A stretch of DNA of 64,000 nt from assembly GCA_029237695.1 (NCBI GenBank), contig CM055269.1:29360956-29424955 (forward strand). The letters run 5' to 3'. Of the stretch, positions 27,101 through 42,100 are shown piece by piece. Source of the DNA: Conchocele bisecta (Eukaryota; Mollusca; Bivalvia; Lucinida; Thyasiridae). Both the position numbers and the translations under genes were made by a program. The number at the start of each line of letters is the position of its first letter. The first letter of the stretch is position 1. The notes below the pieces were generated by a model that was given only the letters and a program-made list of their open reading frames with translations, did no database searches and was not told the origin of the DNA.

Positions 27101-30100
27101 TAAAGGTTAACAGATTGTCACTATGCCTGATGTAGTTGTCGAGGTGTTTCTGGAACATGGTCTTGGTGAGTTTGTTCAGGTGCGAGCTGTCGGTTCCCAG
27201 CTTATACTCCAGCAGCTCGGCCGACAACTGGTTCGTTCTGCAAGTCACAACATTGGGCCGGGCATTAGGAATATCTTGCATAATTTATATAATGGTGTTT
27301 AATAGTCTATTAACAGCTGTAGTCATTTTTATACCAGTAGCCGATTTCACCAACATTGTAAAGTATACTTATCTAGCAAAGTATACTTTGAGGGAGTAAT
27401 CATTTATTTTTCCTGAAATGCATTATTTCATATAGAACTAACGACTGCATATATTTGATGATTAAAAGTATGCAGAATTATTATACTGAATTTATTACAT
27501 TATCACAGCCAAAATGGCTGTGATAATGTAATAAATTCAGTATAATAAAAATTAATAAATTTATCTTAAAATTTCTCCCTCAAAGTATACTTTGCTAGAA
27601 AAGTATACTTTGCAATGTTGGTGAAATAGGCTACAGGTTGACAGGGTCAAATCACATATTTCATCTGTTGAGAAAGGGCGAGGGATCCTAAAATCAGAAC
27701 TGAATATTTACAGAGATGTATAAAATCAGATTTAGTGCTACAATGCTTATCAGTTATAAAATAAGTCACAAAGTTTGGGCCCAGCATTGGGAATGATAGA
27801 GAATGGTGTTCTTAGAATGTGACATTAAATTTTGTGGTTTGCTGTTTTAGTTCAATATTTCATGGAAATTATTCCAAAGTGTTGTCAAAGCATGTTTTTG
27901 ATGATAAAAATGGAAGATAAAAAAAAAGAGTAAATATCAGACAAAAAAAAAATTCAGCACTATAAGGGTTAATGGTGAATCATGTAGTAAACCGACACTG
28001 TGCCATTGTTGACCAGTTAATCAAGTGCCATACCGTGTGTAGTTGTCATAGAAATCCTTCAAGTATTGTTCTGGGTCGGCCTGCTTCTCTAGTTTATTCT
28101 GGGTAAATGTCTGAAACACAGACATAGGTAGACACATGTATCTCTACATAGTCAATGATGAAGCATTGGCACATAGAAGCAATAATCTTTGGAATTAATT
28201 TTGGAATACTGGTAAACAATAATACAATACATGAACTAGACATTATGTCTGTAAGACATGGATATGCTCACAAGCTTACTGGACCATAGAACTAGAAAAT
28301 TGTTCATAGAACACAGATGCCCCACCTACAGCTTTGTTAGTAAATGAAGCAAAATTGCAAAATTCACATACTACAAGCTGAAACAGAAACTTTAACAAAG
28401 GGAAACAAGAAATGGCATCATGAAATAATTCCAGCACAAAAATATGTACACAATTCCCTAACATTTGATTGGCCCGTAGCAAGTCTCTGTTCAAAATTTA
28501 TATCCCAGTAAACTCCCACGCCAAACTACTTTCCGTAACCGTGAGGCGCAGTTAAAATAATTCTTAAGAAAACGGAAAATAAACACATTTTCTTGATGAA
28601 TTTATTTCAAATGCTGGAATTATAAGGAATGAATGGCCTTTTTGTTGAATTTATCGGGGATATAAACTTGGAAAAGTCGCGGAAATACTGGACGAGGCCT
28701 TCCGGCCTTCGTCCAGTATTCCCGCGACTTTTCCAAGTTTATACCCCGATAAATTCCACAAAATGGCCATTCATTCCTATAATGAAACTAATCCCCTCGC
28801 TGGCAGCCTTGATAATAAAAAAAACAAAGTGAACATAAGTCCTCTGACAGTGACCTTGGCAGTCAGACGTGGGTCGTATACAAAACAAAGAACCATCCCT
28901 AGACACACATTATGGCCAAATATTATCAAAATCGTTGAAGCGGTTCATAAGTTATTGACAAATGTAAGGTGTTACTAACACATGCACGTATGTACGCACA
29001 GACGTACATGGACTAACTCTATATCCCCTCTTGCCTGGCATAATAACTATGTAAATATAGCAAATGTAGGTCAAGGTCACATGGAGGTTAATTGTTTCAT
29101 AGTGTATGATGGCTGTATGAGTAATAGTAAATAACTATGTAAATATAGCAATTGTAGGTCAAGGTCACATAGAGGTTAATTGTTTCATAGTGTATGATGG
29201 CTGTATGAGTAATAGTAAATAACTATGCAAATATTGCAATTGTAGGTCAAGGCCACATAAAGGTCATTTGATTCACAGTGGGTTGCGTGCACTGGTTCAT
29301 GATAGTGTGCAAGTATGGTGGCTGTACTAATACTATGGAAGATACAAGGAAGCTCTTACAAAAACTTAAACCTTGTGGACAGGATAGACAGACAAGGGCA
29401 ACACTACACCCCCACCCCCCCCCCCCCCCACTCCACTATCGTGGTGGAGCATAAAAAAGAAACATACATATTTATATAAGTAATAATGGTAAAGTGATTT
29501 AGTGAATGTCATTTATCATTTATGTCCACATGTATCAAGTGTTCAAATGTTAAAGCAATTCAGTTTACAATGAAGATGCGGTATATAGCAGAAACTGACC
29601 AACTGGATTCAGGGGGCCGTTTCACTAAACTTCTTACGATTAAAATGTTCGTAAGTGCATATTTAGAATCATCTGGAAAGTTCAATTGATGGATTTACAT
29701 TTATTGAGCATAGGCTGCTTATGCAGCCTATGCTCAATAAATGTAAATCCAACAATTGATTACAAGAAAACATTGTTAATGTGGAGACTATCATAATTGT
29801 CCAATTACGAACATTTTAGTCGTACAAAGTTTAGTGAAACGCCCCCCGCCCCCCTAATGTCTTACCTGTAGCCTTGTAATGCGTGTCCACAGGTATTAAA
29901 TGTCTAAATGTTAAAACAATCCCTCAAGTTTATACTGAAGTCACGTCATGATGTAGAAACCTTTACAAACTGGATTTGGAAATGTTACCTGTAGCTTTGT
30001 GAGGTAGATGTTCTGTATGAGTTTGGCCATGACAATGTCCGGGTTACTGAACACCTCATGGATCAGCTCGTTCGTCTGTTTACACAGGGGTACTACATCA

Positions 30101-33100
30101 TCAAACGGGTTCTGCTTCAGGAACGCCCCCTATTGATATATAGAGAATATATGTGTAGCTAGTGTTTAGAAAATATCAAATATATCCGACACGCGTGTAT
30201 GTTTTTTCGTTAATTGCAAAACAATACACACAAGTGGGATAACTGTATGCATTCTAAACACTATGCAGGTTTGTTTCTATACAATATTTAGAATCATTTC
30301 ATGTTCTGGATTATTTTCTTGGCGAATACTGAATGTTGCTAAGGAGATATGGCGCAGCAAGCACGTGCGTAAACGCTGGTATGCTTTACTCGACATTGTG
30401 AAATCAGTAAATCAGAAAATGTAAGATCTAACCAGCTGATTTTTTTATCATGAAATAATGTACTTGTGGTTGATGATCAAACAAACCAACTGCGGCCCGT
30501 TTCACAAAACTTTGTGCAACTTTAGGATCGCCTGCAAATTTCAATTGATGGATTTACATATATTGAGCATAGGCTGCATAATGTAAATTCATTAATCGTT
30601 TACAAGAACACATTGTTAATGTGAAATCATAAGTTTGCACTTACGAACATTTTAGTCGTACGCAGTTTAGTGAAACAGGCCCCTGAATGCTCTGGCAAAT
30701 TTAGCTAAGTTTTTTTGCAATTCGACTATCACTAATACACGACTGATGACCGTTCCAAGTCCAGCACCCTACCTTCTTTGCCTCCTCAATAAAGGTGTCG
30801 ATGCAGCGGCCATGACCCTTGAAGTTGGAGAGAACGGTCGCACATCGCCGCATCTTCCTTTTGTCACCGGCATGGTGGGCAATACGAAACTCCTCGATCA
30901 ACTCATTCTCTATCTGGTCATACTTGTCTGTAATGGCAATACCCGATGCTCAATCAGAGCTCCAGTTAAGGTGCGTAATTTGTTTATTTTCTTATTTCTT
31001 CACCAAAAATGGCAAGTTGGGAGTCCTTTAGAATCGTCTCATTGAGACGATTCTAAAGCACTCCCAACATGCAATTTTTTATAGAGAAATAAGAAAATTG
31101 TCCCCAAATTACGCACCTGAAATGGAGCTCTGTCAATAATAACCAGCTGATGCAAGTAAATAGTGGAGGAATGTAACATCAACAACCCTTTATTACGAGA
31201 TACTGATTAACAGATATCAATAAATAGTTTCTGTTTTCTTTTATTTCTCATTGAAATATGCTTTTACCCATTACAATGCTGAATTAAATTTTGTCATTTG
31301 CTGTTTTTTTTTAATTAATAAAACACGGTTTGGCAGCACTTCAGAATCATTTCCAATGAAAATGATTCTAAAGTGCTAGCAAAATAGACAAAATATTGCT
31401 AGCTATTAAAAGACAAAATATTGTACAACTGCAGACAATATTTTTTGGTGAAGATAAGCTGCATATTTGCTTAAATACCCAATTAAAATTTCCAAAAACA
31501 CTTGAAATCAGAAGTAGCGAGTATCAAAAAGCACTGAAACATTTGTGGTACCTTTATCATGCTGCAGAAAACAATAAACAGACCACAAATATAGCATTTT
31601 TCTTATTTTCCATGAAAACACATCTTGGTATTTCATTAGAATTGTCTCCAATGAGACAATTCTAATAAAATGCCAAGACATGTTTTCATTTTGAAGCAAA
31701 CTATTCAATAATTGCTGTCTGTTGATGTGTAAACAGTAGTGCGATTTTATTTTACCGAATTAAAATTTTTAAAAACCCAATTGCTTCAGAAATGATGGAG
31801 TGACAATACTCAATTACTAATTCCTTATCTGGAGCCCTGGATCCTTATCAGACTGATAAAGTGTGGCAGCAAATCAGGAACTGCCATAAGCCCCATTTCA
31901 CCAGTCACAGCCATTGATTTTATGGTGGACAGTGTATGCAAACGTACCAGCTGATCTGAAGCAATTGATTTGTAAATGCTTTAACACTTACACCGCTATC
32001 TTAATTTTTTGTCGTCCGCTGTTTATTTTCTATTTTCCATTTTTATCGTCAAAAACATGCTTTGACAGCACTTTAGAATAATTTACAACATGGTTTGACA
32101 GCACTTCAGAATTATTTCCGTTGGAAATTATTCTGAAGTGCTGTCAAACCATGTTTTTATTGAGAAATAAGGCAAGATATAAAAGCAACAGCAGACGACA
32201 ATTAGTGTGTGTAGCGGTCTAAGAGTTAATGTCAAACACAAAATACCTGCGATTTTTCTTCTTGCATTGGAGAACCTGAAACACAACATGGGAGGTGCAT
32301 GACAATACAGTGCAACCTCTATACAACAGCCACCCAAAACTGGCTGTTATAGAGAGGTGGCTGTTGTAGGGAGGTTAATGCTGAATTAAATTTTGTCATT
32401 TGATTTTCATTTATTTTCTTTGATAATTCTCATCAAATACATTCTTTGACAGCATTTTAGAATCATTTCCATTGCCAATGGAAATGATTCTTAAGTGCTG
32501 TCAAAACATGTTTTTATTGAGAAAGAAGGCTAATGCAACATCAGACGACACTTTGTGCTCAACAGTCTAAGGGTTAGATACAGAGGAAATCTTCCATTTG
32601 GGAAAAATAATAGCGGCTGTTACAGAGAGGGTGTTGTTGTAGAGAGGTGGCCGTTCGCGGATGTTCGACTGTACATGAATACATTGGAAACTTTACACTA
32701 GCACTAGGTGTCACCTATAACTCTATCAACAATACAGACCATAACATCAATGTTCGCAAAGAGTGTAGTCCCAGATGAGTCAATTCCTAATGAGCGGTCT
32801 CATCAGCATCTACAATATCTGTGAATACTTTCCTGAGTATTGGAAAAATTGCCCTTTTTGGTGATTACTAGAAAGCAGACAAGAGTTGTCAGAAGACAAT
32901 GAAGAGTGCCTAAAGTTTTTCAAAGATGTGTCACAGCATTATAGAGAACCATTAGATGGCATGTGTGAGTTATTAAGAAGTGGCGTGAAAAGAAACATAA
33001 ATTATAATTAATGTCCCACAATGTTAAGCTTGTGAACACACAAAGATTGTGACCTTGACCTTGAGCTAAGCGAGGGTGTGATGGTCATGGATTTGGCACG

Positions 33101-36100
33101 GCATGATAGAGAATCAAGGGAAGGCATACATGTAAAATATCAAGCAGTGGCATGAAAGGAGACAGAAATAATAACAAGGTCACAATATATGCCTGTCGAG
33201 GCAGGCCTGTCAACAAGGGGATTTACGTTACTGAAAACCAATACGGTTCTTAATCTTGATGTAATAAACATGTACAGGGATCCTCCAGATTATCGGACAA
33301 AAATGGCAGTTTTTTAACGATATTTTTCTTAAAATAGCAGCTACGGGCATAAACTTTTCACAGAACAATCGTCGGTTCTTGCTTTCTCAATGCATGTAAA
33401 CTATTTAGCAAACTGTGCCATCTTTCTCGCTTAAAATCGGGTCAGATGATCAGTCATAAGATTGCCCCAAAATTAACATCGACAATCAGTTATCCGGACA
33501 AACATATACTCGTCTTATAACTTGTTTTCTCAACATGAAATCATAATTTTATCTCGCTTGTAAACCAGTGTAAACAGCGTTGTCTAGTCCTGCAGAAAAA
33601 ACAATCACCATTCGCTTCTTGGAAAACAACGTATTTATAGAATTTATTTTATTTATAGAACAACTCAGAAATGACGTAATGGGCGCAATCGATTACAAGC
33701 CCCCGCGAGACTTTTGACGTTTTAAACAACTTGTGGACAGAGTTGAGGAATATTTTCAGCAAATATTACTAAAATGTTTACCTTGGCAATATATTTTTCA
33801 CACTGGCATGGAAACAGCAAGCAACTGCGTGACTTAGATGTATTTGATGCAAATTCTGATCAAACGAATGCTCTTAATTAACAGGTATTTTCATTGGTCC
33901 GATAAACTGATTGTCCGGATAATTGGTATGACCCCTGTATACTGAATTTTGTTACGATCCGTCAAGTAGAACTTGAGTCAATGCGTGGACAAGAATACAG
34001 AGTGCAAAAATTAAAAATGGCTGCCAAGGGGAGGTAAGTCATCGGAAATGTTTGAAAATCAATAGGCTTCTTCGTCTTGCCGTGATAATGGAGTGGAATG
34101 GTGCTTAACGGCCCATCAACACAAAAGAGTATCATTTAGGGCCAAGCAATGTAGATGAAGAATAAAAATAATAGTAAAATAGTATGTCAGATGCCGTGTG
34201 TACCGAATTTGGTTACGAGCGGTGAAGTAGAACTTGAGTTATTGCGTGGACAAGGATACAGAGTGCGAAAAATAAAAATGGTCGCCAAGCACAGATAAGT
34301 CATCGGAAAATTTTGAAAATCAATAGGCTTCTTTGTCTTGCCGTGATAAACATGTATACCGAATTTGGTTACAATCTGTTAAGTAGAACTCTAGTTATTG
34401 CGTGGACAAGCTGTGCCCGCCTGTTACAAGATGAATACATAATACATCCCGTTTTTTTTCAAACAGACGTATAACAACAAGGGGCCTATAGAGTAAAGTA
34501 GTGACTGACTTTTTCTCCGAGCTGGGCAGCTCGAGGGCAATCATGTGTAGCTTTTGGATGATGTCGGCCGCCAGCTGCAGCTGCAAGTACACAACATGGC
34601 ACCCATGCACATGTAACGTTTACTCAACCACGTTTACTCAAACACAGGTGGGCGACTCGGACGTTTGTCATAAACTAGAAAATGTGTTCATAGAACACTG
34701 GTGCCCCATATATCGCTTTGATAATAAACGAGGCAAAATTCCAAGTCAAAAATGGGAGACAATCCATGACCTGGGTGTCGAATCGACAATCAACTTTACA
34801 ATCAACTTTACGCATCTACTCATCATAAGGAAGGTACATACCAAGTTTCAGGTCTGTAGCTATTACGGTTTAAAAGTTTTATGAGTTACCATGCAAAATT
34901 GTCAAATTCTAAGTCAAGAAGGGGAAGATAATCCATGACCCGGGGGGTCAATTCAAAAATCTAAATAAACTTTGCGCATCTACTCATCATAAGGAAGCTA
35001 CATACCAAGTTTCAGATGTGTAGCTATTAGGGTTTAAAAGTTTTACGACTTACAAGACAAAATTGCCAAATTCTAAGTCGAAATGGGGGAGATAATCCAT
35101 GACCAGGGGATCAAATCAAAAATAGAAATAAACTTTGCGCATCTACTCATCATAAGGAAGCTACGGTATACGGTACCAAATTTCAGGGGTGTAGCTATTA
35201 CGGTTTAAAAGGTTTACGACTTACAAGCCAAAATTGCCAAATTCTAACTCGAAAAGGGGGAGATAATCCATGACCCCGGGGTCTATCTATAATCCCATTA
35301 TGGGATCTTTGGACATTTTTTGTTATGTCACAGATCAGTCAGCCACCTGTGGTTTTAAATACAGGATTTATTTCCCAGAGATATTTGTAAATCTGATAAA
35401 GTAATGAGACGATTATAGGATTTACAAACATAAAGGGAAATAAATGTCGACCTTGAAACTGATAGTTGAAAAATTATATATTGCACACATGGAATACATG
35501 TGAAATTGTGACTAGGAGTCTAGAAATATATGTCTTTGATATAACCGCATGAAATTTTGTTCATTGGAAAATACATCAAAATCATGATGTAAACATGGTG
35601 GGCTCCCATAAAGAATTATTTCCTAGGAAATCACATAATAGCAGAGAATAAAAAGTAATTTGTCATGGTTGTAAAATATAAAATTTATTGAAAGTCATAA
35701 ATCACGTTTGGTTGCCACTCAAAACAAGATCTAGGTATGCCAGCAATACCAAATGAAAATGAATGAATGAATGCTTCCCAGCAACTAACCCAAATGTTCT
35801 GCTTGTTGCACAAGGCGAAAAACTAAAGTAGGCCACCCTGAATGACAGCCAGAAAATTTGGAATACAACTAACCCAATACAGTACGACCTCCCCTCCTTT
35901 ATAACAGCCACCCATGTTAAGACAACTGGCTTTTGTACGGATATTAAATAAACTGTAGAGGCATTTATCCAATGGGATATAAAATAGAGCCTGATACAGA
36001 GAGTTGGAAAGCTTTGTGGTAGAGAGGTGACGATTCATCGCCTGTACAAACCTGGAATGGATCAGTGAAGAGGGCGGAGCGAGGGGGTTCGTCCGTGAGA

Positions 36101-39100
36101 AACTCGGACAGGTATCCCATCAGCCTCTGGGCCTCTACGGCTCGCGCCCGCGGTATGTTCACTCCCTCCAGCTGGTCACCAAGGTGCACAACCTTCGTGG
36201 CAACCAGGTTGATGCGCTCATCTAGTCCTTGGAAATTGGAGACCGACGCCTGACATAGGAAAACATTAATACCGTAATAACTAGAAGTATTTGGATACCG
36301 TTTGTTTTGGGAAACCCCTAGTTCGGGGTTTCCCAAAACAAATTGAGTCCAAATAGGCAAATACATTGTTATGCTGATAAACCAAGTTTTGTCAAAACTT
36401 TCACGAAAACTACTAAGTAATTTGACCTTGACCTTTGGCATGTGGGCTGTATCGGTGGGCTATGGAATGAAAATATACATGAAGACAAACAAGTTTATGA
36501 AGTTTCAAGTCAATCAGAAATAATAGGTACACAAAAACTTTAACGCAAATCGGACAGACGGACAGCAGTAATATGTTTCCACTCAGCCAATGGGAGCACT
36601 AGTAGTATATAACAAGAGCTGTAGGAGAACAGCATAGCTCGACTACGAGGGTTGTCGATGTACACATAGCTTGACAAACAAGGTGGCTGCGGCCTGCATA
36701 AAAACCTTAACCAAGGTTGACTTAAAAACTTAACCAAGGGAAATTAAGTAAGTAACTCAAGGTTAAATGTAGGTCAATGACAGATACAGGTCAGGGGTTA
36801 TTGATGTACATCACTAGGAGATGAAGTTTTCCAAGTATGGTTGCTGTAGGCCCAGGAGTATTCCATATACAAGGTTGACTAAAAACCTTAACCAAGGGGA
36901 AATAACTAAGTAATCCAAGGATAAAAGTAGGTGAAGGTCAAATATAGGTCAGGGATTATTGATGTACATCACTAGGAGATGAAGTTGTCCAAGTATGGTT
37001 GATGTAGGCCCAGGAGTATTCCATATACAAGCTTGACTATAAAGATTAACCAAGTAATTCAAGGTTAAATGTAGGTGAAGGTAAAATATAGGTCAGGGGT
37101 TATTGATGTACATCCCTATGAGAAAAGTTTATCCAAGTATGGCGTCTGTATGCACAATAGTATTCCATATACAAGCTTGACTAAAAACCTTAACCAAGGT
37201 TGACTAAAAACCTTAACCAAGGGGAATTAACTAATTAATTCAAGGTTAAATGTAGGTCAAGGTGAACTATAGGTCAGGGGGTTGTTGATTTACATCACTA
37301 GGAGATGAAGTTGTTCAAGTATGGTTGGTGTAGGGCCAGGAGTATTCCATCTACAAGCTTGACTAAAAACCTTAACCAAAGAGTAGGTGAAGGTCAAATA
37401 TAGATCAGGGGTTATTGATGTACATCCCTAGAAGATGAAGTTGTCCAAGTACGGTGGGTGTAGGGCCAGGAGTATTCCATATACAAGCTTGACTAAAAAC
37501 CTTAACCAAGGGGAATTAACTCAGTAATTCAAGAGGAAATATAGGTCAAGGTCAAATATAGATCAGGGGTTATTGATGTACATCGATATGAGAAAAGGTT
37601 GTCCAAGTATGGTGTCTGTATGCACAATAGTATTGCATGTACAAGCTTGACTAAAAACCTTAACCAAGGTTGACTAAAACCTTAACCAAGGGGAATTAAC
37701 TCAGTAATTCAAGAGGAAATATAGGTCAAGGTCAAATATAGATCAGGGGTTATTGATGTACATCGATATGAGAAAAGGTTGTCCAAGTATGGTGTCTGTA
37801 TGCACAATATTATTCCATGTACAAGCTTGACTAAAAACCTTAACCAAGGTTGACTAAAAACCTTAACCAAGGGGAATTAACTAAGTAATTCAAGAGGAAA
37901 TGTAGGTCAAGGTCAAATATAGATCAGGGGTTATTGATGTACATCACTAGGAGATGAAATTGTCCAAGTATGGTGGGTATAGGGCCAGTAGTATTCCATA
38001 TACAAGGTTGACGAAAAACCTTAACCAAGGCGTGACGGTGACGCCGACGCAGACGCCGGGGTGACAACATAAGCTCTACTTATTCTTCGAATAGTCGAGC
38101 TAAAAAAAACTAAGATGTGACATGATTGGTGAATAGAACTTTATAACTAGGTGTGAAGGAAGTAAACTCTGTTTTGGTTGCTGTATTTAGTGCTGTAATA
38201 AACAGTTCCATTTCTGGATGAGTCTGATCAAGCTGAGCATTTAGAGATCCAGAATTAGTAAGCTTGCATACACTGTGATTTACATATTTTTCAAGGAAAT
38301 CGTGACATGTGATATTGGCAAAACTTATCAAATTGTGGACTCGTAACACTTTTGTGAAGAAAGTAACACAAATATAAAAAAAATATTCTTCTTTAACCAT
38401 TTCAACCTGAGAGGCGAGAATGCCAACATGTGCAAATACTATAGATCCATATGAGCCGTAACAAGCAGTCTCATCAGGATTTGAAGCATTTGACACTATT
38501 ATTCATCTCTAAAAATCCACATTTTGCCATTCATGGAATATTCCAACAAGAAATGTGGCCTCTCGGCACATGAATGAAAGGGATATATAGAAGTTATAAC
38601 AGAAATGAGAAACTCCAGCGAACTTCTTAATGTGTGAAAAGGTTCAAAGTTGTGCAGGTCAAAAGGTCATGGTCATATTAAGGGCAGCATGGATGTGTGG
38701 CATTTGTCCTCAAGTATGATGTATTGAAATATTAAAAGCAATCCACCAAGGGATAAGTTATGACTGAATTGAGAAACACAGGCAAACTTTTAATGTGAAT
38801 TAAAAGTTTAAAGTTGTGAAGGTCAAAAGGTCTACGTCATATTAATGGCAGCATGGATGTGTGGCATTTGTCCACAGGCATGCTGTGTTGAAATATTTAA
38901 GCAATCCTTCACGGGATATAGAAGTTACGACATAATCAAGAATCTCCGTCAAAATTTTTAATGTACGATCGCTGGGGAGTGTCTCATCCACTAAACGAGG
39001 CGATAGCCATGAAGGTCAAGGTCAAAATATGAGGAAGTCCAAAATTATGATATGAAGGTCACGGTGAGGAAGCAAGCAATTGATGAAGTTTGGTAATGAT

Positions 39101-42100
39101 CCGACTAACGGATCAAGAGATATTCAACATTTGGACGTACATCAAAAATTATTAACACAAAAGTCAAGGTCACCAAGGTGAAGGTCAACGTAATGACAGT
39201 GAATGGATAGATATCAATGTGAGGAAGCTATTTATGAAATTGGGTAATGAAATGACTAACAGAGATATTTATTCAACATTTGGACATACATGTACCGGTA
39301 TGTCCAAAATTGTTGACACCAAGGTCAATGTCACTAAGGTCAAGGTCACCCGAATGAAACTGGTAGATATCCATCAATGTGAAAAAGCTATTGATGAAGT
39401 TTGGAGATCATATAACGGATCCATAGATATTCAATGTTTGGGTGTACTTCCATGAAGGTCAAGGTCACGGTCACCCGAATGAGACACTGGGTGGATAGCC
39501 ATCAATGTGGGGAAGCTATTGATGAAGTTTGTTAAAGGAACCGACTAATGGATCAGGAAGTATTCAACATTTGGATGTATGTACAAAATTATTGACACAA
39601 AGGTTAAGGTCATCAAGGTAAAGGTCAATGTCACCCGAATAACAGTGGGTGGATAGCATTCAATGTGAGAAAGCCATTGCTGAAAATTGGTAATCCGACC
39701 ATTGGATCAAAAGATATTGGAAATTTGGCTACGTCCAAAAGTTACATCCCACAAAGGTTAAGGTCATGAAGATGAAGGTCAAGGTCACCCTGGGTGGATT
39801 GCTATCAATGTGAGGAAGCTATTGATGAAGTTTGGTACTGATCCGACTAACGGATCAAGAGATATGACAAATTTGGCTACGTTCAAAATTTATTTCCCAA
39901 AGTGTTGATGACACTGACGACGACGCCGGAATTGTGACAGCTATGTCTCATTTTCACGATTGTGGGTGAGACAAAAACCCACTGTACGATATCCATGGTT
40001 GAAAGGGTTAAACCAGATCGCCAAACCTCACATATCAAGCCATTAGATAGGTTGTACCTGATTCCGCCGCTGAAAGTCGGCAACCCGTGTCCAGTGTTTC
40101 TTCTCCTCATCCTTACACTCCTCTTCCAGCTTGTCGACGCGAGTCTGCACCATCGCATTCTTCTGTTTCAGGTCCTTGATCATAGACTCGAACGCATTGT
40201 GCAGCAACATTGGGTCAAACTCATCATGCTGACTGCGTGCCTTCGTCCCCATCGTCCGCCATGCCAACCGCTCCACAAATTCATGGGTATCAAATGGATC
40301 CTATTAGGTAAAACAAACAACAGTGAAATGTTGTCAAAATGTAAATATAGAACACCAGACTATTTGTTTAGTAGTGTCTTTTGATAGCAGGTTTATCAGA
40401 CAAGGCTAGGAAACACACCAGAATTATGTTGGCCACTCCATGCGTCGTATAGCATACAATGAGGGATTCACATATAGGATACAGTGTTGTGCCTAGAGCA
40501 AGCACAGGTGACATTTTCCCACCTAAAATTGCCCATGTCCCTTAAAATATAAAGATCTCCATAATATTTTAATACAAAAAGAGCCCAAAATCTGAAATTG
40601 TCACTCTGAAAGTGAGACCTAGGCACAACCCTGTCCAGTATTTCTGAAATTCTAAAAAATTTCCCCATGTTAAATCCCCATAGACATCAATGTATATGGG
40701 GATTTAACGTGGGGAAATTTTGTTTTCGTAATAAAATCAAAATTTCACGAAATAAAAAGAAGGCTCATTCTTAAATTTTCCTTTAATTTAATATTATCAA
40801 CAAAAAAAAAAGGTTTTTGAATTGTTTGTATGGCCGTAATATTTGGGCAGCTTTCGTGAAACAGACTATAGGCACAACCCTGTGGGTATACATATATCCA
40901 ACCACAATTAGGAAGCAATTACGTTTGAATCATTTAATGATCAAGGTACGGGGATACATTGTATTGTCTCTCTAAATGGGGTCACTTCTCCATCGTTTGA
41001 GTTGAGAGAGAAGTTTTTCACTAAAAAAAACAGATAATTTCTGTTCAAGTAGTAAATTTTCCCAAATTATTACAAAAACTCCCTGTTTTGCATGACTAGC
41101 TTGAACCATGAATGAGCAACAAATACAAGCTTGTCACATAACAAATCATGAGCGCACTGAGCGAAATATGAATGCAATATTTTAACCAAAAACTTGCATA
41201 ACATTTAAACTGTATCAACCAATCCAGAATTAGTTGTTATACATGTAAGGCGCAAAGGTCCAAAACAAGAGTGCAAGAGGTCACAATATATGCGCCCCGA
41301 GGCATGGTTAATGAAGCAAAAAAAGTAGGTCAATGTCACATTAAAGTGAAATGGTATGTGTAAGTCACTTGCTGATCTACACCATTAGCTGATTATATAT
41401 TACATGTATGTGCATGTATTTTGAGAAACTAGAAATAGTGGAAGACAAGCATAAAGTTGCATTATCCGAGATGTAAATCTAAAGGATTTGAGGTGAAGTG
41501 AAAACGTTTGTGTTACTTACTGCTGCACTTGATGGTAGTGATGTATGCAAAGTATGAATTGGATTGGTGGAAAAATGTAAAACTAGCTCGCCGAAGATGA
41601 AAAAATGGGAATTCCGGATCCGAAAAAGGGCAATAATTACGAAAGGTTTTGAGGTGGAGTTTTGTATTATGCACTATGGTACTTGGTGGTAGTCGGATAA
41701 TACAAAGTATGAATTGGATCAATGTAAGACTAGTTCACTGTACAAGTCAAAAATAGGAATTTCGGAGTAGAAAAAAGGGAATAAGAGTTTTATCTTACAC
41801 ACTGCGGCACTCGATGGTGGTCAGGAATGCAAAGTATGAATTGGATCTGTGGAAAAATCTCAGACTAGTTCACAGTACAAGTCAACAAGAGTGGATAAGG
41901 TCACAATATATGCCCGTCGAGGCAAGGCCAGTCAACGAGGGGAGCTAAGTCACTGAAAGCCAATAGCAGGGTTTCCGCTGGCGATCGCCACATTCGCATT
42001 TGGCAAATTTAAATAGAAAGTGGCAAAAAAAAATATCTTTACCGGTAGTTACAATTTTCCGACCCGGCAGCCATACCTGGATTTTCAAAAATATCCCACC

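Larger units (their letters stand above)
33174..34472 (+). mobile_element. Tandem-core element T4, copy 2, carrying two insertions
   Basis: The head ACAAGGTCACAATATATGCC has lost the GAGTG hairpin arm. The core units (AAGTCATCGGAAA, TTGCCGTGATAAACATGTAT) are those of T4, and the 3' end is a decayed CCCGTTT/AAACAG hairpin followed by ACGTATAA. It is interrupted by a pogo-like MITE (33275-33937) and by a ~105-bp insertion at 34089-34193 that recurs inverted at 53964-54060. Confidence 0.75.

Noticed and set aside
35965..36441. 158-codon minus-strand frame
   Set aside because: Contains EXOC5 exon 3 (36052-36249) but reads through both splice sites into intron; only the exon is coding.
38110..38496. 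128-codon minus-strand frame in an EXOC5 intron
   Set aside because: No homology recalled, no plausible splice sites in phase with the EXOC5 exons, and it partly overlaps M4-like sequence.
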